Below are positions 1 through 9,557 of a stretch of 64,000 nucleotides of DNA, one piece after another (the stretch's first letter is position 1; each line of letters begins with the position of its first letter). The position numbers and the translations under genes are program-made. This stretch comes from Molanna angustata (taxonomy: Eukaryota > Arthropoda > Insecta > Trichoptera > Molannidae). The notes below the pieces were generated by a model, which saw only the letters and a list, made by a program, of their open reading frames with translations, was not told the DNA's origin and searched no databases. The stretch spans positions 18,814,570 to 18,878,569 of the forward strand of contig OY754981.1 in NCBI GenBank assembly GCA_963576475.1, in the 5' to 3' direction.

Positions 1-188
1 TGAATGTTGCACAAAGGTCTGACAAAATTATTTCAAGGCAGTGTAGCCCACTACATATAATGCTATGCTTTTAACATAGTGGCTTGTGAGACATACCCGC
101 ACATTACAGAAGATTCATGAATGTTGATTAAAAAAAATTAAATGCTTTGTAATTTTATCTCTTCATTACAGAAACATTTTGTTTTCAG

Positions 189-408
189 GACTCTCCAAGC
201 ACTCTTGAGTTATCTGAAGAAAGAGCGAGGGATTGATACGGAGAAATTATGGAACTCCATGAAGGATCTGGTTATTAAGACAATCTTAAGTGGAGAATCC
301 AGTATCAGTTGTTTAACTAAATCTAATATAGGATCACGCTTTAACTGTTATGAGCTCTTTGGAATAGATGTATTATTAGATGAAAATTTAAAACCATGGC
401 TCTTAGAG
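189..408 (+). CDS. TTLL4: TTLL4-like tubulin polyglutamylase, internal exon 1 of those visible
   Basis: This exon encodes the late part of the TTL catalytic domain of a tubulin tyrosine ligase-like enzyme. TTLL4-type enzymes use ATP to add glutamate to side chains of tubulin and some other acidic proteins. The exon follows a TTTTCAG acceptor and begins with the third base of a codon. It is open for 73 codons and ends at GAG followed by GTATGT. The diagnostic stretch is CYELFGIDVLLDENLKPWLL, which contains the family's DxLLDENLKPW signature. The final E is the first residue of the LEVN motif involved in Mg-ATP binding, and the intron splits that motif as LLE/VN. The N-terminal part of the protein must lie upstream, outside the window. 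TTLL6/13 relatives share the motif; the downstream exons favour TTLL4. Confidence 0.9.
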
Positions 409-717
409 GTATGTACGGTGTGGTTTTTATCAATTTTATGTGTGAGGGCTAAATTTCATTTCGTATCAAGTTAGACACTAATAATGCTATTATTTTTTCT
501 ATATTACAGAATCAACATTAACTTCAAAGCTTGTCAATATAAAAAATACCATAAAAGTTCTTCTCGTGATATATAGGTACAAAAATTGTAGCATGTAGTC
601 CAAATGCTTTTATACCATCATCTGATCATGATTTCTCAAAACCCATTACACTACCTTTGTAATTGGAGCTCATTAAGTGAAAGAATGCGGGTGACTTCCA
701 ATGTGTACCTACCTGAA

Positions 718-838
718 AACTGATTTGAATCAACCAATAAAATCAGTTGACATTTGAGTTATGAAGCAAATCGCAAACCCCGACCTTTGCATCATACATT
801 TGCAACATTGTTTTATAAAACTGTCACCTGCATTCTCT
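718..838. repeat. Dispersed repeat, copy 1 (paired with 33068-33192)
   Basis: The stretch from AACCAATAAAATCAGTTGAC to the AAAACTGTCACCTGC region matches 33068-33192 in the same order: CAGTTGAC, TTTGCATC, ATACATTT, GCAACAaTG, CTTTATAAAACTGTCAC. It lies in TTLL4 intron 1. Class unknown. Confidence 0.6.
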
Positions 839-969
839 TATTTGTCTAGTTCTAGATTTCCTCAATTATAAAATGCATCTAAAAAAGCAAAAATGATTTT
901 TAAAATTTAATCAAGATTTCTCTCAGATGTGGTCCAGACTTCAGGGTAATTTCACTCATAAATTACCCT

Positions 970-1127
970 GGTAAGCCATTTACTTTCTGATCGAGAATCC
1001 TGGGTTTGATTCCCAGCAAAGAAGAAATTTATTTTAAATCATTTCTCATACAAATATTGCTTCTCTGCGCTGGAAACACTGGTTAGTTGGAAATTGCCAT
1101 ATGGCAATAAACACACCACTTGCGCCT
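970..1127 (+). mobile_element. tRNA-derived SINE (family 1), 5'-truncated, in TTLL4 intron 1
   Basis: A box-B-like block (GGGTTTGATTCCCAG) is followed by AAGAAATTTATTT, a linker with TTGCTTCTCTGCGCTGG, and a 3' tail TTGGAAATTGCCATATGGCA. The minus-strand copy at 30215-30397 has the same order. The tail resembles the 3' end of the LINE family at 24545-25339 (GGAAGAAATTGCCATTAGGC), as expected if the SINE uses that LINE's machinery. Confidence 0.7.
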
Positions 1128-1219
1128 TATAAATATAATATAATCCTTTTTGGACAAATTCAATAAGTATTATTATTTGAAATACCTTTTTGTTTTTCTA
1201 ATATGAAGTTGTTTTGCAG

Positions 1220-1357
1220 GTGAATATATCTCCGAGTCTCCATAGTGCCTCACCTTTAGATTTACATGTCAAAGGTCCTTTAGTATCTACACTATTAAAT
1301 ATGGCACAGTTTCATATCCCTGAAAAAGTTAACATTGAAGGACTTACCAGTGAAAAG
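1220..1357 (+). CDS. TTLL4: TTLL4-like tubulin polyglutamylase, exon 2
   Basis: The exon has 46 codons in phase 0, from a TTTTGCAG acceptor to AAG/GTATGT. It opens with VNISPSLHSASPLDLHVKG, which completes the LEVNISPSLH motif begun at the end of the previous exon; N is the expected Mg-ATP ligand of the TTL family. The rest (LVSTLLNMAQFHIPEKVN) matches the helix and linker that follow the catalytic core in TTLL4-type proteins. Joining it to 189-408 keeps the frame exactly. Confidence 0.92.
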
Positions 1358-1560
1358 GTATGTACACAATTTTATCTTACTTATTTTCACATTTATCATG
1401 ATAAGACATTTCGGAGGAGAGGAGGGCGATTGTACAGATGCCAATTAAACAAAAAATCCAAGTTTGCGTTCTGCACAGCCTATTTGGTCTTTCAAGTTAT
1501 TTGCCAATGACTACATCAGACACATGCATTTTGTATTCATTATCATTACATTGTTTCCAG

Positions 1561-1659
1561 GGGCCTTTTCTTCATGACAAACGCCTTTATACTGTTCACC
1601 TTTCCAAGGAAGAAAAACAGAAACATACGTGCTTTACGGAAATGGATAATAGAATGGAT
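1561..1659 (+). CDS. TTLL4: TTLL4-like tubulin polyglutamylase, exon 3
   Basis: The exon has 33 codons in phase 0, after a TTGTTTCCAG acceptor and before GAT/GTAAGT. It encodes a charged linker rich in Lys and His (GPFLHDKRLYTVHLSKEEKQ and on). This is where TTLL4 proteins carry a variable basic segment between the TTL domain and the 'LTPDDVR' region. The sequence alone is not diagnostic. It is assigned by position, splice sites and phase, and because it bridges two recognisable exons. Confidence 0.82.
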
Positions 1660-1808
1660 GTAAGTTTGTTATATGCATTGTGAATTATAAAGTAAAAATA
1701 TCATAAGTCACCTTTTCTGTGTATTCTTTTACATATATGTTACATTATCTTCGGGCTATCTTGGTTTTGGTTTTATTTGATAATTAATATTTGAATATTT
1801 CTATTTAG

Positions 1809-2016
1809 TACTTAAGTGATATCTTAACGGAGCTCACACCAGACGATGTGAGGCACCTTATTCTCTATGAGGATGAACTGAGTCAGAGGAATAACTTGGA
1901 AAGGATATTCCCCACTGCGGAGACATACCACTATTTGGATTTCTTTGCTGGACCTAGATATTACAATAGACTGTTTGATGCCTGGGAAACAATGTATTCA
2001 AATAATAGGAAAGCTG
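1809..2016 (+). CDS. TTLL4: TTLL4-like tubulin polyglutamylase, exon 4
   Basis: The exon starts after TATTTAG, in phase 0, runs 69 codons plus one base, and ends before GTGAGT. It contains LTELTPDDVRHLILYEDEL followed by RIFPTAETYHYLDFF and PRYYNRLFDAWETMY. This order (TPDDVR, ED-E, RIFP, Y-FF, RYYN-L-WE) is typical of the conserved C-terminal extension of TTLL4 and separates it from TTLL6/13. No stop or frame break is present, so the gene looks functional here. Confidence 0.92.
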
Positions 2017-2149
2017 GTGAGTGTTTTATAATATTTTGTTCAAATTTCATAGCAACATTTATTACTAGATTATTTAATATAATACAAAAATCCTGAATCT
2101 TCTAGCCTCTACACAGGTTTAATAATAATAGTAAATATAATGTGTAAAG

Positions 2150-2650
2150 TGCCGTTTAGTGCTACATGATCACCCCAAGGGCGCTGTTGCTTATTTTTTG
2201 GCTTTACGAAACAAAGCAGTCTTTAGAAGTCTTCCGAAGGTGTCAATGCTCTGAGCTCCTCGTATGTCAAAGGGCAATTTATTCCATTTAAAAGGCCCGT
2301 TCACACTGAAACCGCGATCATTGTAAGCCGCCTTATTGGCTGTCCAATCATTTTAAATAGTTGGTACTCTGTGATCCAGATGATCTCAATGTAAGCTGTC
2401 TTCCTGATGGAACATTCTTTTGGCACACTTTTTGAATATATATACTTGGACGATTTATATAGTGCCGTTTTCGTGAGAGCTCACCTCAAAGGCGCTTTGA
2501 ATGTAGTGTGGAACCAATTCGATCAGAGTCTTAAACACCATCAGGCATACCTTATAGTCCACTCATTCTGGACATCTCAACCTGTGCAGTTCGTTAAGAA
2601 GAGGTGTTATGTGACATATTTTGTCAGCTCCATATATCCACCCAGTGACG
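2150..2650 (-). mobile_element. Degenerate CR1-like LINE 3' fragment in TTLL4 intron 4
   Basis: The minus strand shows HITPLLNELHRL, DYKVCLMVFKTLIELVPHYI and, further on, KWNKLPFDIRGAQSIDTFG with LLKTALFRKAKK and a stop. These are recognisable C-terminal motifs of CR1-type reverse transcriptase ORFs. Several stops and frameshifts lie between them, so the copy is dead. Confidence 0.7.
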
Positions 2651-2777
2651 AAGCTTAGATAAATGTGAGGGAGAAATTCTATAGTGTAAAATATATTCAA
2701 GTTAGAAGTATTACAAAGTTTTATTTTAAAAATTAACTTCTACAAAGTTACCCCCAACAAATTTGAAGACCGAAATA

Positions 2778-3443
2778 GGGGGGGACTGCTGCCAACGTAC
2801 CTATTTTTCAATTTGATATACCATCATTATTTCTCATCAAATTGTTTTGAAAAAAATAATTTAGATATTTTGGGTATTAATAAACAAAAATATACCTTAA
2901 TTTTTTGATAATGTTCTGTATAAATTCTTGTAGAAAAATAATGGCATACCCCGATTTTCAACGTTTATCTTATATTTTTAATAAACTATAAGGCGTAGAG
3001 TAATATATTTTTTTTTAAATTAAAGAAGACAAAAATATCTAGAAAAATATGATGTGACGTTGCAGTAATGCTTCAGGTTTAGTAAATAAACCTAAAAAAT
3101 ATTTATTTTTCATTCAGCGCCATTGCGTAATAAAAGTTTTTTTGGTTAAATTAATGCAACGTCATATCATATTTTTCCAGGTATTTTGTTCTTCTTTAAT
3201 TTATAAAAAAAAATATTGCTCTATAACTTATATTTTTTTTAGAAATTTAAGATAAATGTCTAAAATCAGGGTATGCTTATTATTTTCCTACAAGAATATA
3301 TACAGAACATAATAAAAAGGTTAAGGTATATTTCTCTTTATTAATATCCAAACTAACTAGGTTATTTGTTCAAAATGCTTCGTTTAGTGATAATGATGGT
3401 ATATGAAATTGAAAAAATAGGTATGTTGGCAGCAGTCACCCTC
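2778..3443. mobile_element. Long fold-back element (imperfect inverted repeat), non-autonomous
   Basis: The left end (GGGGACTGCTGCCAACGTAC) is mirrored by the right end (GTATGTTGGCAGCAGTCACC). The whole 666-bp stretch folds back with arms of about 300 bp: CATACCC, TTCTTGTAG, ATAATGATGGTATA and CATATTTTTCC all recur in inverted order. Arm divergence suggests an old copy. No coding capacity; no clear target-site duplication. Confidence 0.75.
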
Positions 3444-3456
3444 TTAATTTTAAAGG

Positions 3457-3555
3457 AAGCACGGCACATTATGTGATGTGCTTTCTTTTATAAAGTAAAG
3501 CACACCTGCCGCGGGTTACCCCACATTATAGGATATGCCGTGATGGTATGTTAAA
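3457..3555 (+). repeat. Dispersed repeat ending in GCCGTGATGGTATG, copy 1
   Basis: It shares GTGCT, TTTTATAA, GCACACC, GGGTTACCCCACATT, GGATATGCCGTGATGGTATG in order with the reverse complement of 37505-37640. The end resembles the 3' end of the LINE family at 33326-35790 (ACATGGCGTGATGGTATG), so it may be a SINE or LINE 3' remnant using related machinery. Confidence 0.6.
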
Positions 3556-3709
3556 TATTGCATTATATAAACAGAAAATTGTAACAATATAATTATGTCC
3601 CTTTTTTGCATTCATCCAATCATTTTTCTGCATCTTTAGTTATTCTTTTCGCCAGTAGGTATTACAATTTTGATCTATATATTTACTTATACTTTTTTTA
3701 TGTTTCTAG

Positions 3710-3777
3710 GAATTCAGAGACTTCAAGAGCTCTGCGAACGTGGTGTACATCTTGAAGTTCCACCGATGCCAACTAAG
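3710..3777 (+). CDS. TTLL4: TTLL4-like tubulin polyglutamylase, exon 5
   Basis: This short exon lies after a pyrimidine-rich TTTATGTTTCTAG acceptor. Its first two bases complete the Gly codon split by the previous intron, followed by 22 codons (IQRLQELCERGVHLEVPPMP and on) and an AAG/GTAATT donor. The phase is exactly what exon 4 requires. The peptide corresponds to the helix that follows the WE-Y segment in TTLL4. The exon ends in phase 0, and the next intron is unusually long (about 9.4 kb). Confidence 0.88.
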
Positions 3778-5313
3778 GTAATTTCATAATGTTCACATCT
3801 TGTACATTATAAGAAGGTTTGTCTTTCAGGAAATTTTTAGATTGCGTCCAATCACATTTTCTCAAATGTTGGCCTTCATTTGATAAATAAATATTTATTT
3901 TTGCTTTTCAATTACATATCTGTTGATTGTTCAATCATTTTTGTGTGTACTTATATAAAACTCTTTCAGCATTGATTTGATAATATCATTTTTTAACATT
4001 TCTCTACATTAAATTAATAATTTCATCTTCAGATATACATTATTGAAGACTTGAAACTCAGGCTTATAAAGTCCTTATGACTTTATAATCAAAATAGTTA
4101 CAGATATTGAATATCTACCTACCAAATTCACTTAACTATTCTCAAGAGTTATTTTTAAAATAATAATTTAAGACATCTCTGTAATTGGCTTTGATATATG
4201 TAATGTTTAAAGTAATTTATGAATTAGCTTTAGAGATGCATTTATTTATTGGTAAAATAACAGGGCATAACCTATAAATATTTTACACGATTATCAAATA
4301 AAAAATAATTTGGAAACAAAATGTGCTGAGTTGGGCTATTTTTGTAATATTTGTTTTGGTTTAATTTATTGTATACTCAAAAATAATATTTCCATATTGT
4401 ATTGGTTTTGTGAAATATAGCGAATGGATCTGTTTTGAGGTCTATTTCAGGTCTCGTTTTCTGGACTTAAAAATTGGTGAGTCGTGATAGCAGAGAAGAT
4501 AGATGATATAATATCAAGTTACTTTATTATTGCATGTTTTTATTTATTTTGGAATTGCAATAAAAATTTCGAGTATTTGGATTGGATTCTGCATATATTC
4601 TGAGATAACTCTTAATTGTTTCCATTTTGATTTTGCAGAATTTTATTCAAAAAGATTATTTCAATATATAATATATATATACACAAATTATTAATAATTA
4701 GTTAGTAAGGTTTTATATTATAGATTTTATATATTGTTTTATTGCAGTTTTTAGATTTATAAAAAAAACATTACTTGTTGAATTCTTTTCTTTTACAATA
4801 GTCGAGAGGTTTTTATCCTAAGTATATTTTCAATGTATTTTATTCCTTATCATAATCTATTCACAATTTTAGTTAGAACTATTAAATTATGTAAACATTT
4901 TATAATACAATATTCACATATAGAAATTCAGATAATTTCATTGATTAGGCTAATTTTTTCACAATTCAAAGCACATGAATCTTTCAATTTTCCTAGTTAA
5001 TTTAATCATGTTCTATTTACAATTGCATATAACTAAAATTGGAACTAAAATTAAAATCACCATTCACACTGTGATAATAATGGTATTGGTAAAAATATTT
5101 TTAATATATACATTCCACTTTTATGGATCTTTTGTAGATTTAAACTTTTTTTTTTAACATAAGCCGTTAATTTTTCTTTTGAAAAGTTGTTATTTTTGTT
5201 TTAACTATCAGTAATAACATATGTATCAATACAATTAATACATTTTATTTATAAGTATGTATCTATTAAATACTACAATTAATTATACTTACATTGATTG
5301 AAATTTTCATATA
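3778..5313. other. TTLL4 intron 5, first part: no feature seen
   Basis: Very AT-rich intronic sequence with short AT microsatellite-like runs near 4665. No exon, RNA gene or transposon is recognised. Confidence 0.5.
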
Positions 5314-5318
5314 CATTG

Positions 5319-5495
5319 CCCCCAAGTCAAATTGAAAACGCTGTTCGTTTTCGCCAAGCGCTAATTTTTTTTGTATGGGATTTGACGTTTGTTGTAGAAA
5401 TTTTTTCTACAATAACAAACAACAAACGTCAAATCCCATACAAAAAAAATTAGCGCTTGGCGAAAACGAACAGCGTTTTCAATTTGACTTGGGGG
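5319..5495. mobile_element. Near-perfect palindromic MITE (177 bp) with 5-bp TSD
   Basis: The arms start CCCCCAAGTCAAATTG and end CAATTTGACTTGGGGG and match essentially without mismatch for about 75 bp on each side, with a short inner hairpin (GTAGAAA/TTTCTAC). CATTG flanks both sides (5314-5318 and 5496-5500), which fits a 5-bp target-site duplication. It lies in TTLL4 intron 5. The near-perfect arms suggest a young insertion or one kept perfect by gene conversion. Confidence 0.85.
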
Positions 5496-5500
5496 CATTG

Positions 5501-7204
5501 ACACATTGAGAACAGTTTGCATGCTTACATTATCAACATTACATACTATTTTAATTAAAAAAACATGAATTTATACACACATACTTTACTGTAGGTATCT
5601 ATATTTACACATTCATTATAGGTATGTTTGAGGTTTATGTATTGCATATTAACTAAGAAACATTTGTTAAAACTTACCAATGAATAATTCCAGACTAATA
5701 ATATAATGTATTTGTCATTCCTCAACTTGATATCTGCAATGGTATTAGATATTCTGGATCACCTTATATATGATAGATTACAGATGGTATTATTTGATGC
5801 TGGGGCAAGTTTTATTTATGGTGTGGAAAACGTATTTAATACGAATTATGTTTGACATTGTTTAAACGATAGACACCACATGCACCACAGTATTCAAGAA
5901 ACGTATTAGAGAAAAGATCTCTCTAGGAACCCTTAACTCCTTGAAGGAGGTGGACATAGTCAGCAGAGCATCTTGATCAAAGCTTTTGTGTGCATGATCC
6001 TAAAATTGGAAAACTTCTTCGCTTCGTACAGTAATATGAAATTAAGATATCAGTACCCTCGGAATGATCCTTGATCGGTAAACAGCGCTTGAAGTGATTG
6101 AATGCTTTGTACGAAAACTATGCGACCATGAATCCTAGCAAATATTCACACAAAATATATACATGTGATGCTATTCTGTACTGGACAAAATTCTCTGTAC
6201 TAAATGTTGCCAAGGAACTGAATTTTAAAGGTATTTGTAAGAGCATTTAACTGTTTTATGAGTTCTTCGCTGCAATGCTCTCAATACTCTAATAGCAAAA
6301 CAATGGAAAAGACTGGAAAGAATGAGTATAAAAGATTGACTTCTTTGCAATGTAATAGTTGTGACAAATAGAAGGCCAATTACTGGCCTCAATCATTCCG
6401 TTGTATTCGAATTTTAGTTTAAATATATGCGTCACTTTATACAATTTTTCTACCTGAATATGCATTTTACATAATTTATAGAAAAAATATTCATTGAGCT
6501 CATATACCAATAAAATCACACCAGTACAACCGTTACTATCATTTTCTCAAAATTTAATTTGACTTGTTTATTACATAGCAAATCTTCTATCCCGTTGATT
6601 ATAAAAAAATTCAATGATAATTTTGGTTTTATTAGGCGAGTATGGCGTATGCTATAAGAGCCGCATATTGGGGTTATAAAGATATCGCTCACAGTAAGTC
6701 AGTAGAGGAGTATTGATGTTTGGAGAAAATAATATTTATTACTGAAAACACGAGGGGAACCCCTATAGCTATATTAGATGTATGTTATTTATATTACTAT
6801 GTATTTGTACAACGCCCCATATTGGCTAAACCATTTGTTTTTATTAGTTAGACAAATTGTTGTTTAAACAATTAACCCATTTTGTATCAAATAATGTATT
6901 ATATATCTTTTATTCTCCTTGTATTTTTTTGACTCCTGTTTTAAGGATTTTTTATGAAGAACTTTGATTTTATAATACTTAGGTACCTTTCTAGACAAAT
7001 AACATTGTAGAGTTTTACTTATTTGGAGATAAAATCAGAATTATTACCATTTTGATTAATCCATTTTATTTACATCATATTTATCATTTTATTGTGAATA
7101 ATTGATTCAGGACAGGTTTTGTTACTAAAATTTGATGTATACCTAACGTGGTTGACAATGTTGTACATCACATAATCCCCCTATTGCAACCAGTTTCAAT
7201 ACTA
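5501..7204. other. TTLL4 intron 5 sequence with little recognisable content
   Basis: Apart from the candidate exon at 6636-6716, no feature is recognised in this stretch. Scattered short ORFs have no protein-like composition. Confidence 0.45.
6636..6716 (+). CDS. Candidate alternative last exon within TTLL4 intron 5
   Basis: A good acceptor (TTTTGGTTTTATTAG) is followed in phase 0 by ASMAYAIRAAYWGYKDIAHS, then six more codons and TGA at 6714-6716. Exon 5 ends in phase 0, so splicing here would give a shorter protein with a 26-residue tail. A consensus donor (ACA/GTAAGT) lies at 6693/6694. Using it and joining to 13155 would hit a stop at once, so both outcomes truncate the protein. The segment is richer in G and C than the flanking intron. 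No homology is recognised; it is a hypothesis. Confidence 0.35.
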   Translation, partial: ASMAYAIRAAYWGYKDIAHSKSVEEY

Positions 7205-7301
7205 CCCCCTATTCAATAACTATTGTAAATAAGACCGTAAATCTAAAATCTACAATTTTAGAACATTCCTATTTTAGTTACAATAGTTGCTGAATAGGGG
7301 G
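7205..7301. mobile_element. Mini-MITE (97 bp) with TA target duplication
   Basis: The inverted termini are CCCCCTATTCAATAACTATT and AATAGTTGCTGAATAGGGGG. Both are flanked by TA, as expected for Tc1/mariner-type target duplication. The core is too short to encode anything. Confidence 0.75.
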
Positions 7302-7518
7302 TATTGTTCCATTACTATACAATGCAAGTGAACAATAAGTTTAAAATACCATACATTTTATATTTATATAATTTTTAGTATCATTAAAATTAAATTCAGC
7401 ACTTTACTGATACATATCTACGCAATAATTGCCAGTTTCGACAATACAAAAAACTGGGTAAGGCACTTGTGTACAAGTACTTGCTCATTAAATTTAGTTT
7501 GAAAGTTGTTAACTCTAA

Positions 7519-8239
7519 GGGCGGGTGTTTTCACAGAATAGTTAAATCGATAGTTATAGTTAAAAATATAACTACGGGTTCTACAAGTAATAGTTAAATA
7601 TCTTAAAATGGTTTTTCAAGCATAGTTATGTCATAGTTAAAGTTACGTGTGTTGCATATTTCATACAAATTGTTAACTGTACGTTCCGAGCATCTCCTAT
7701 CTCTTTCTTGCTCATACCATATAAAAGATTTATAATGTTTTGTTTTCTATTATTTATGTATGTGGTTCCGAGTAATGGCGGTTGTTATAAAATTGCTTTA
7801 ATATGGTGAACGCATTTGAATTTTGAATGTTTGCAAATGTCATCGGTAATTATATTATATAAAGAGATATCTCACTATTTCTTTATACAAGCGTCATTGC
7901 GCTAAAAATTTGCAATCGTCCTAAACCACATTTTTTTTTAATACATACCTATTCCATTATCATATCATCGTTTATATTACTATCATAATTATATTATACT
8001 GTGTTTTGATATGCACAAAAAAATTTAAGAAATCGTTCCGTACAAACGTCAAATGGTCAGTCATGAACAAAAATTACCAGCGACATCTATCATAACTGTC
8101 AAATTATTTTTGACTGGTTACTTTTCTGGCTATAGTTACAGGCTAAATACGCAGTTAAATGTTGAAAAAAAAAAACATTTCTGTGGTATCCAGTGGTTAC
8201 GATAACTTTAACTAAAACCAAGGTTGAAAAAACCCATCC
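7519..8239. mobile_element. PIF/Harbinger-like MITE, 721 bp, TSD TAA
   Basis: The termini GGGCGGGTGTTTTCAC and (inverted) GGATGGGTTTTTTCAAC are flanked on both sides by TAA (7516-7518, 8240-8242). The TAA duplication and GGG-rich TIR fit Harbinger-type elements. Multiple ATAGTTA-like subterminal motifs occur near both ends. No transposase ORF. Confidence 0.7.
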
Positions 8240-8242
8240 TAA

Positions 8243-9420
8243 CTTATAGGTTCAAATCCCCGAAATATAATTTATTTTATATTTATTATCAAATTAGATT
8301 TATCCCATTAGTTTTGAGATTCTTTGTCACATTTTTTGTGCTTGTAAATTTTGATATTATCTCCAATTGAAGCCTCATCTTATTGAAACCAATACGAATA
8401 GCCCCAAAGTGTTTTATTTTTAATCATTCGATACTAATAGTTGAAAATAGTTAAACTATATTATCTTAGTATTAGTTATTAACTATTTTTATTACAGATT
8501 TTATAGTTAGTGCAAATTAGAGACGTCATATACACATGATGGTATAGTTTTGTAAGTATTGAATCTTTATCATAGATGTTCGACAAATATGTTGTGTAAA
8601 TAAGGTATCTTTTATGTTTTACTCTGTCGTAATAGAAATTGAAATAAATTGATTGTTTCATTGGTCATATTGCCTATTCTTCAGCTTGGCTGCCTATTTG
8701 ATAATAATAATATTTATAAGCTAGCAAAAATTTGCTACGTGTAATAAATTGTCATTCGCCCTTCCTTTAGATACAAAAGGATATTTTCATCTTGTTTCAA
8801 GTATTTTCTGTGTATTTATATGTTTTTTACATTCAATATAGTTATTTGATCAATATATTTTGATTCCTATTAATTTTATTCAATTTAAACGCTTTATCCA
8901 ATAATGTGAAGGTTGATTATGAATTAGAAATTTTCAATAGTCTTGTAGATAAAAATAATTGTGTATATAATACTACATTCAAGACATGATGGTATAATAT
9001 TTTTATGTAATTATTTTCTACGATTCTAGTGTAGAACCAATTTTGTCTCTTGATCCTTGCTTTATAGTGATACATATTATTATGTCCTAGGATTTTTATA
9101 TTCCGATAGTATTTTCATATTTGTTTACTACATTGTGGTACTTGTACAGTTTAGGTTTAAACTATTTTAGTATTTTAAACAATTTTGGATAGTCATTTTA
9201 ATTTGTTCTTAATTTCCTTTTTTCTGTTTAATATATCATACAAAATCATTTAAAATAGCTTTAGTACCAAATCATAAAGAGCCTCGACCGATTTCGTTCA
9301 CCTAAGCACAAGCATTAATTTGCTTATTTTAGGGAACGTAGGAAGATGTACATATATGTACTTATGACAATGATTAATATGAAGACATATATAATTCCAC
9401 AATTCATTTTACTTTATAAA
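8243..9420. other. TTLL4 intron 5, middle part: no feature seen
   Basis: AT-rich intronic sequence between the Harbinger-like MITE and the LINE cluster. I see no exon with acceptable splice sites and no repeat with a partner in the window. Confidence 0.4.
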
Positions 9421-9424
9421 TCAA

Positions 9425-9546
9425 TCTATTTATTTAACTTTTTGTGCATAATATAAACAAATCCAATGTACACTGGCGGGCTTATTGCCATTAGGCAATT
9501 TCTTCCAGCCAACATGATTACAGAGTGACAATTATATATGTACATC
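9425..9546 (-). mobile_element. LINE 3' tail remnant, interrupted by the RTE insertion
   Basis: TGTACACTGGCGGGCTTATT, then GCCATTAGGCAATTTCTTCC, matches the 3' end of the minus-strand LINE at 24545-25339 and a fragment at 47158-47200. It is the target into which the RTE-like LINE at 9558-12017 inserted. Confidence 0.6.
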
Positions 9547-9557
9547 AACAAAAAATG

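Noticed and set aside
142..188. ATG-started frame running into the first TTLL4 exon
   Set aside because: The ATG at 142 lies in intron before a TTTTCAG acceptor at 187-188; the true exon begins at 189 and the frame upstream is chance.
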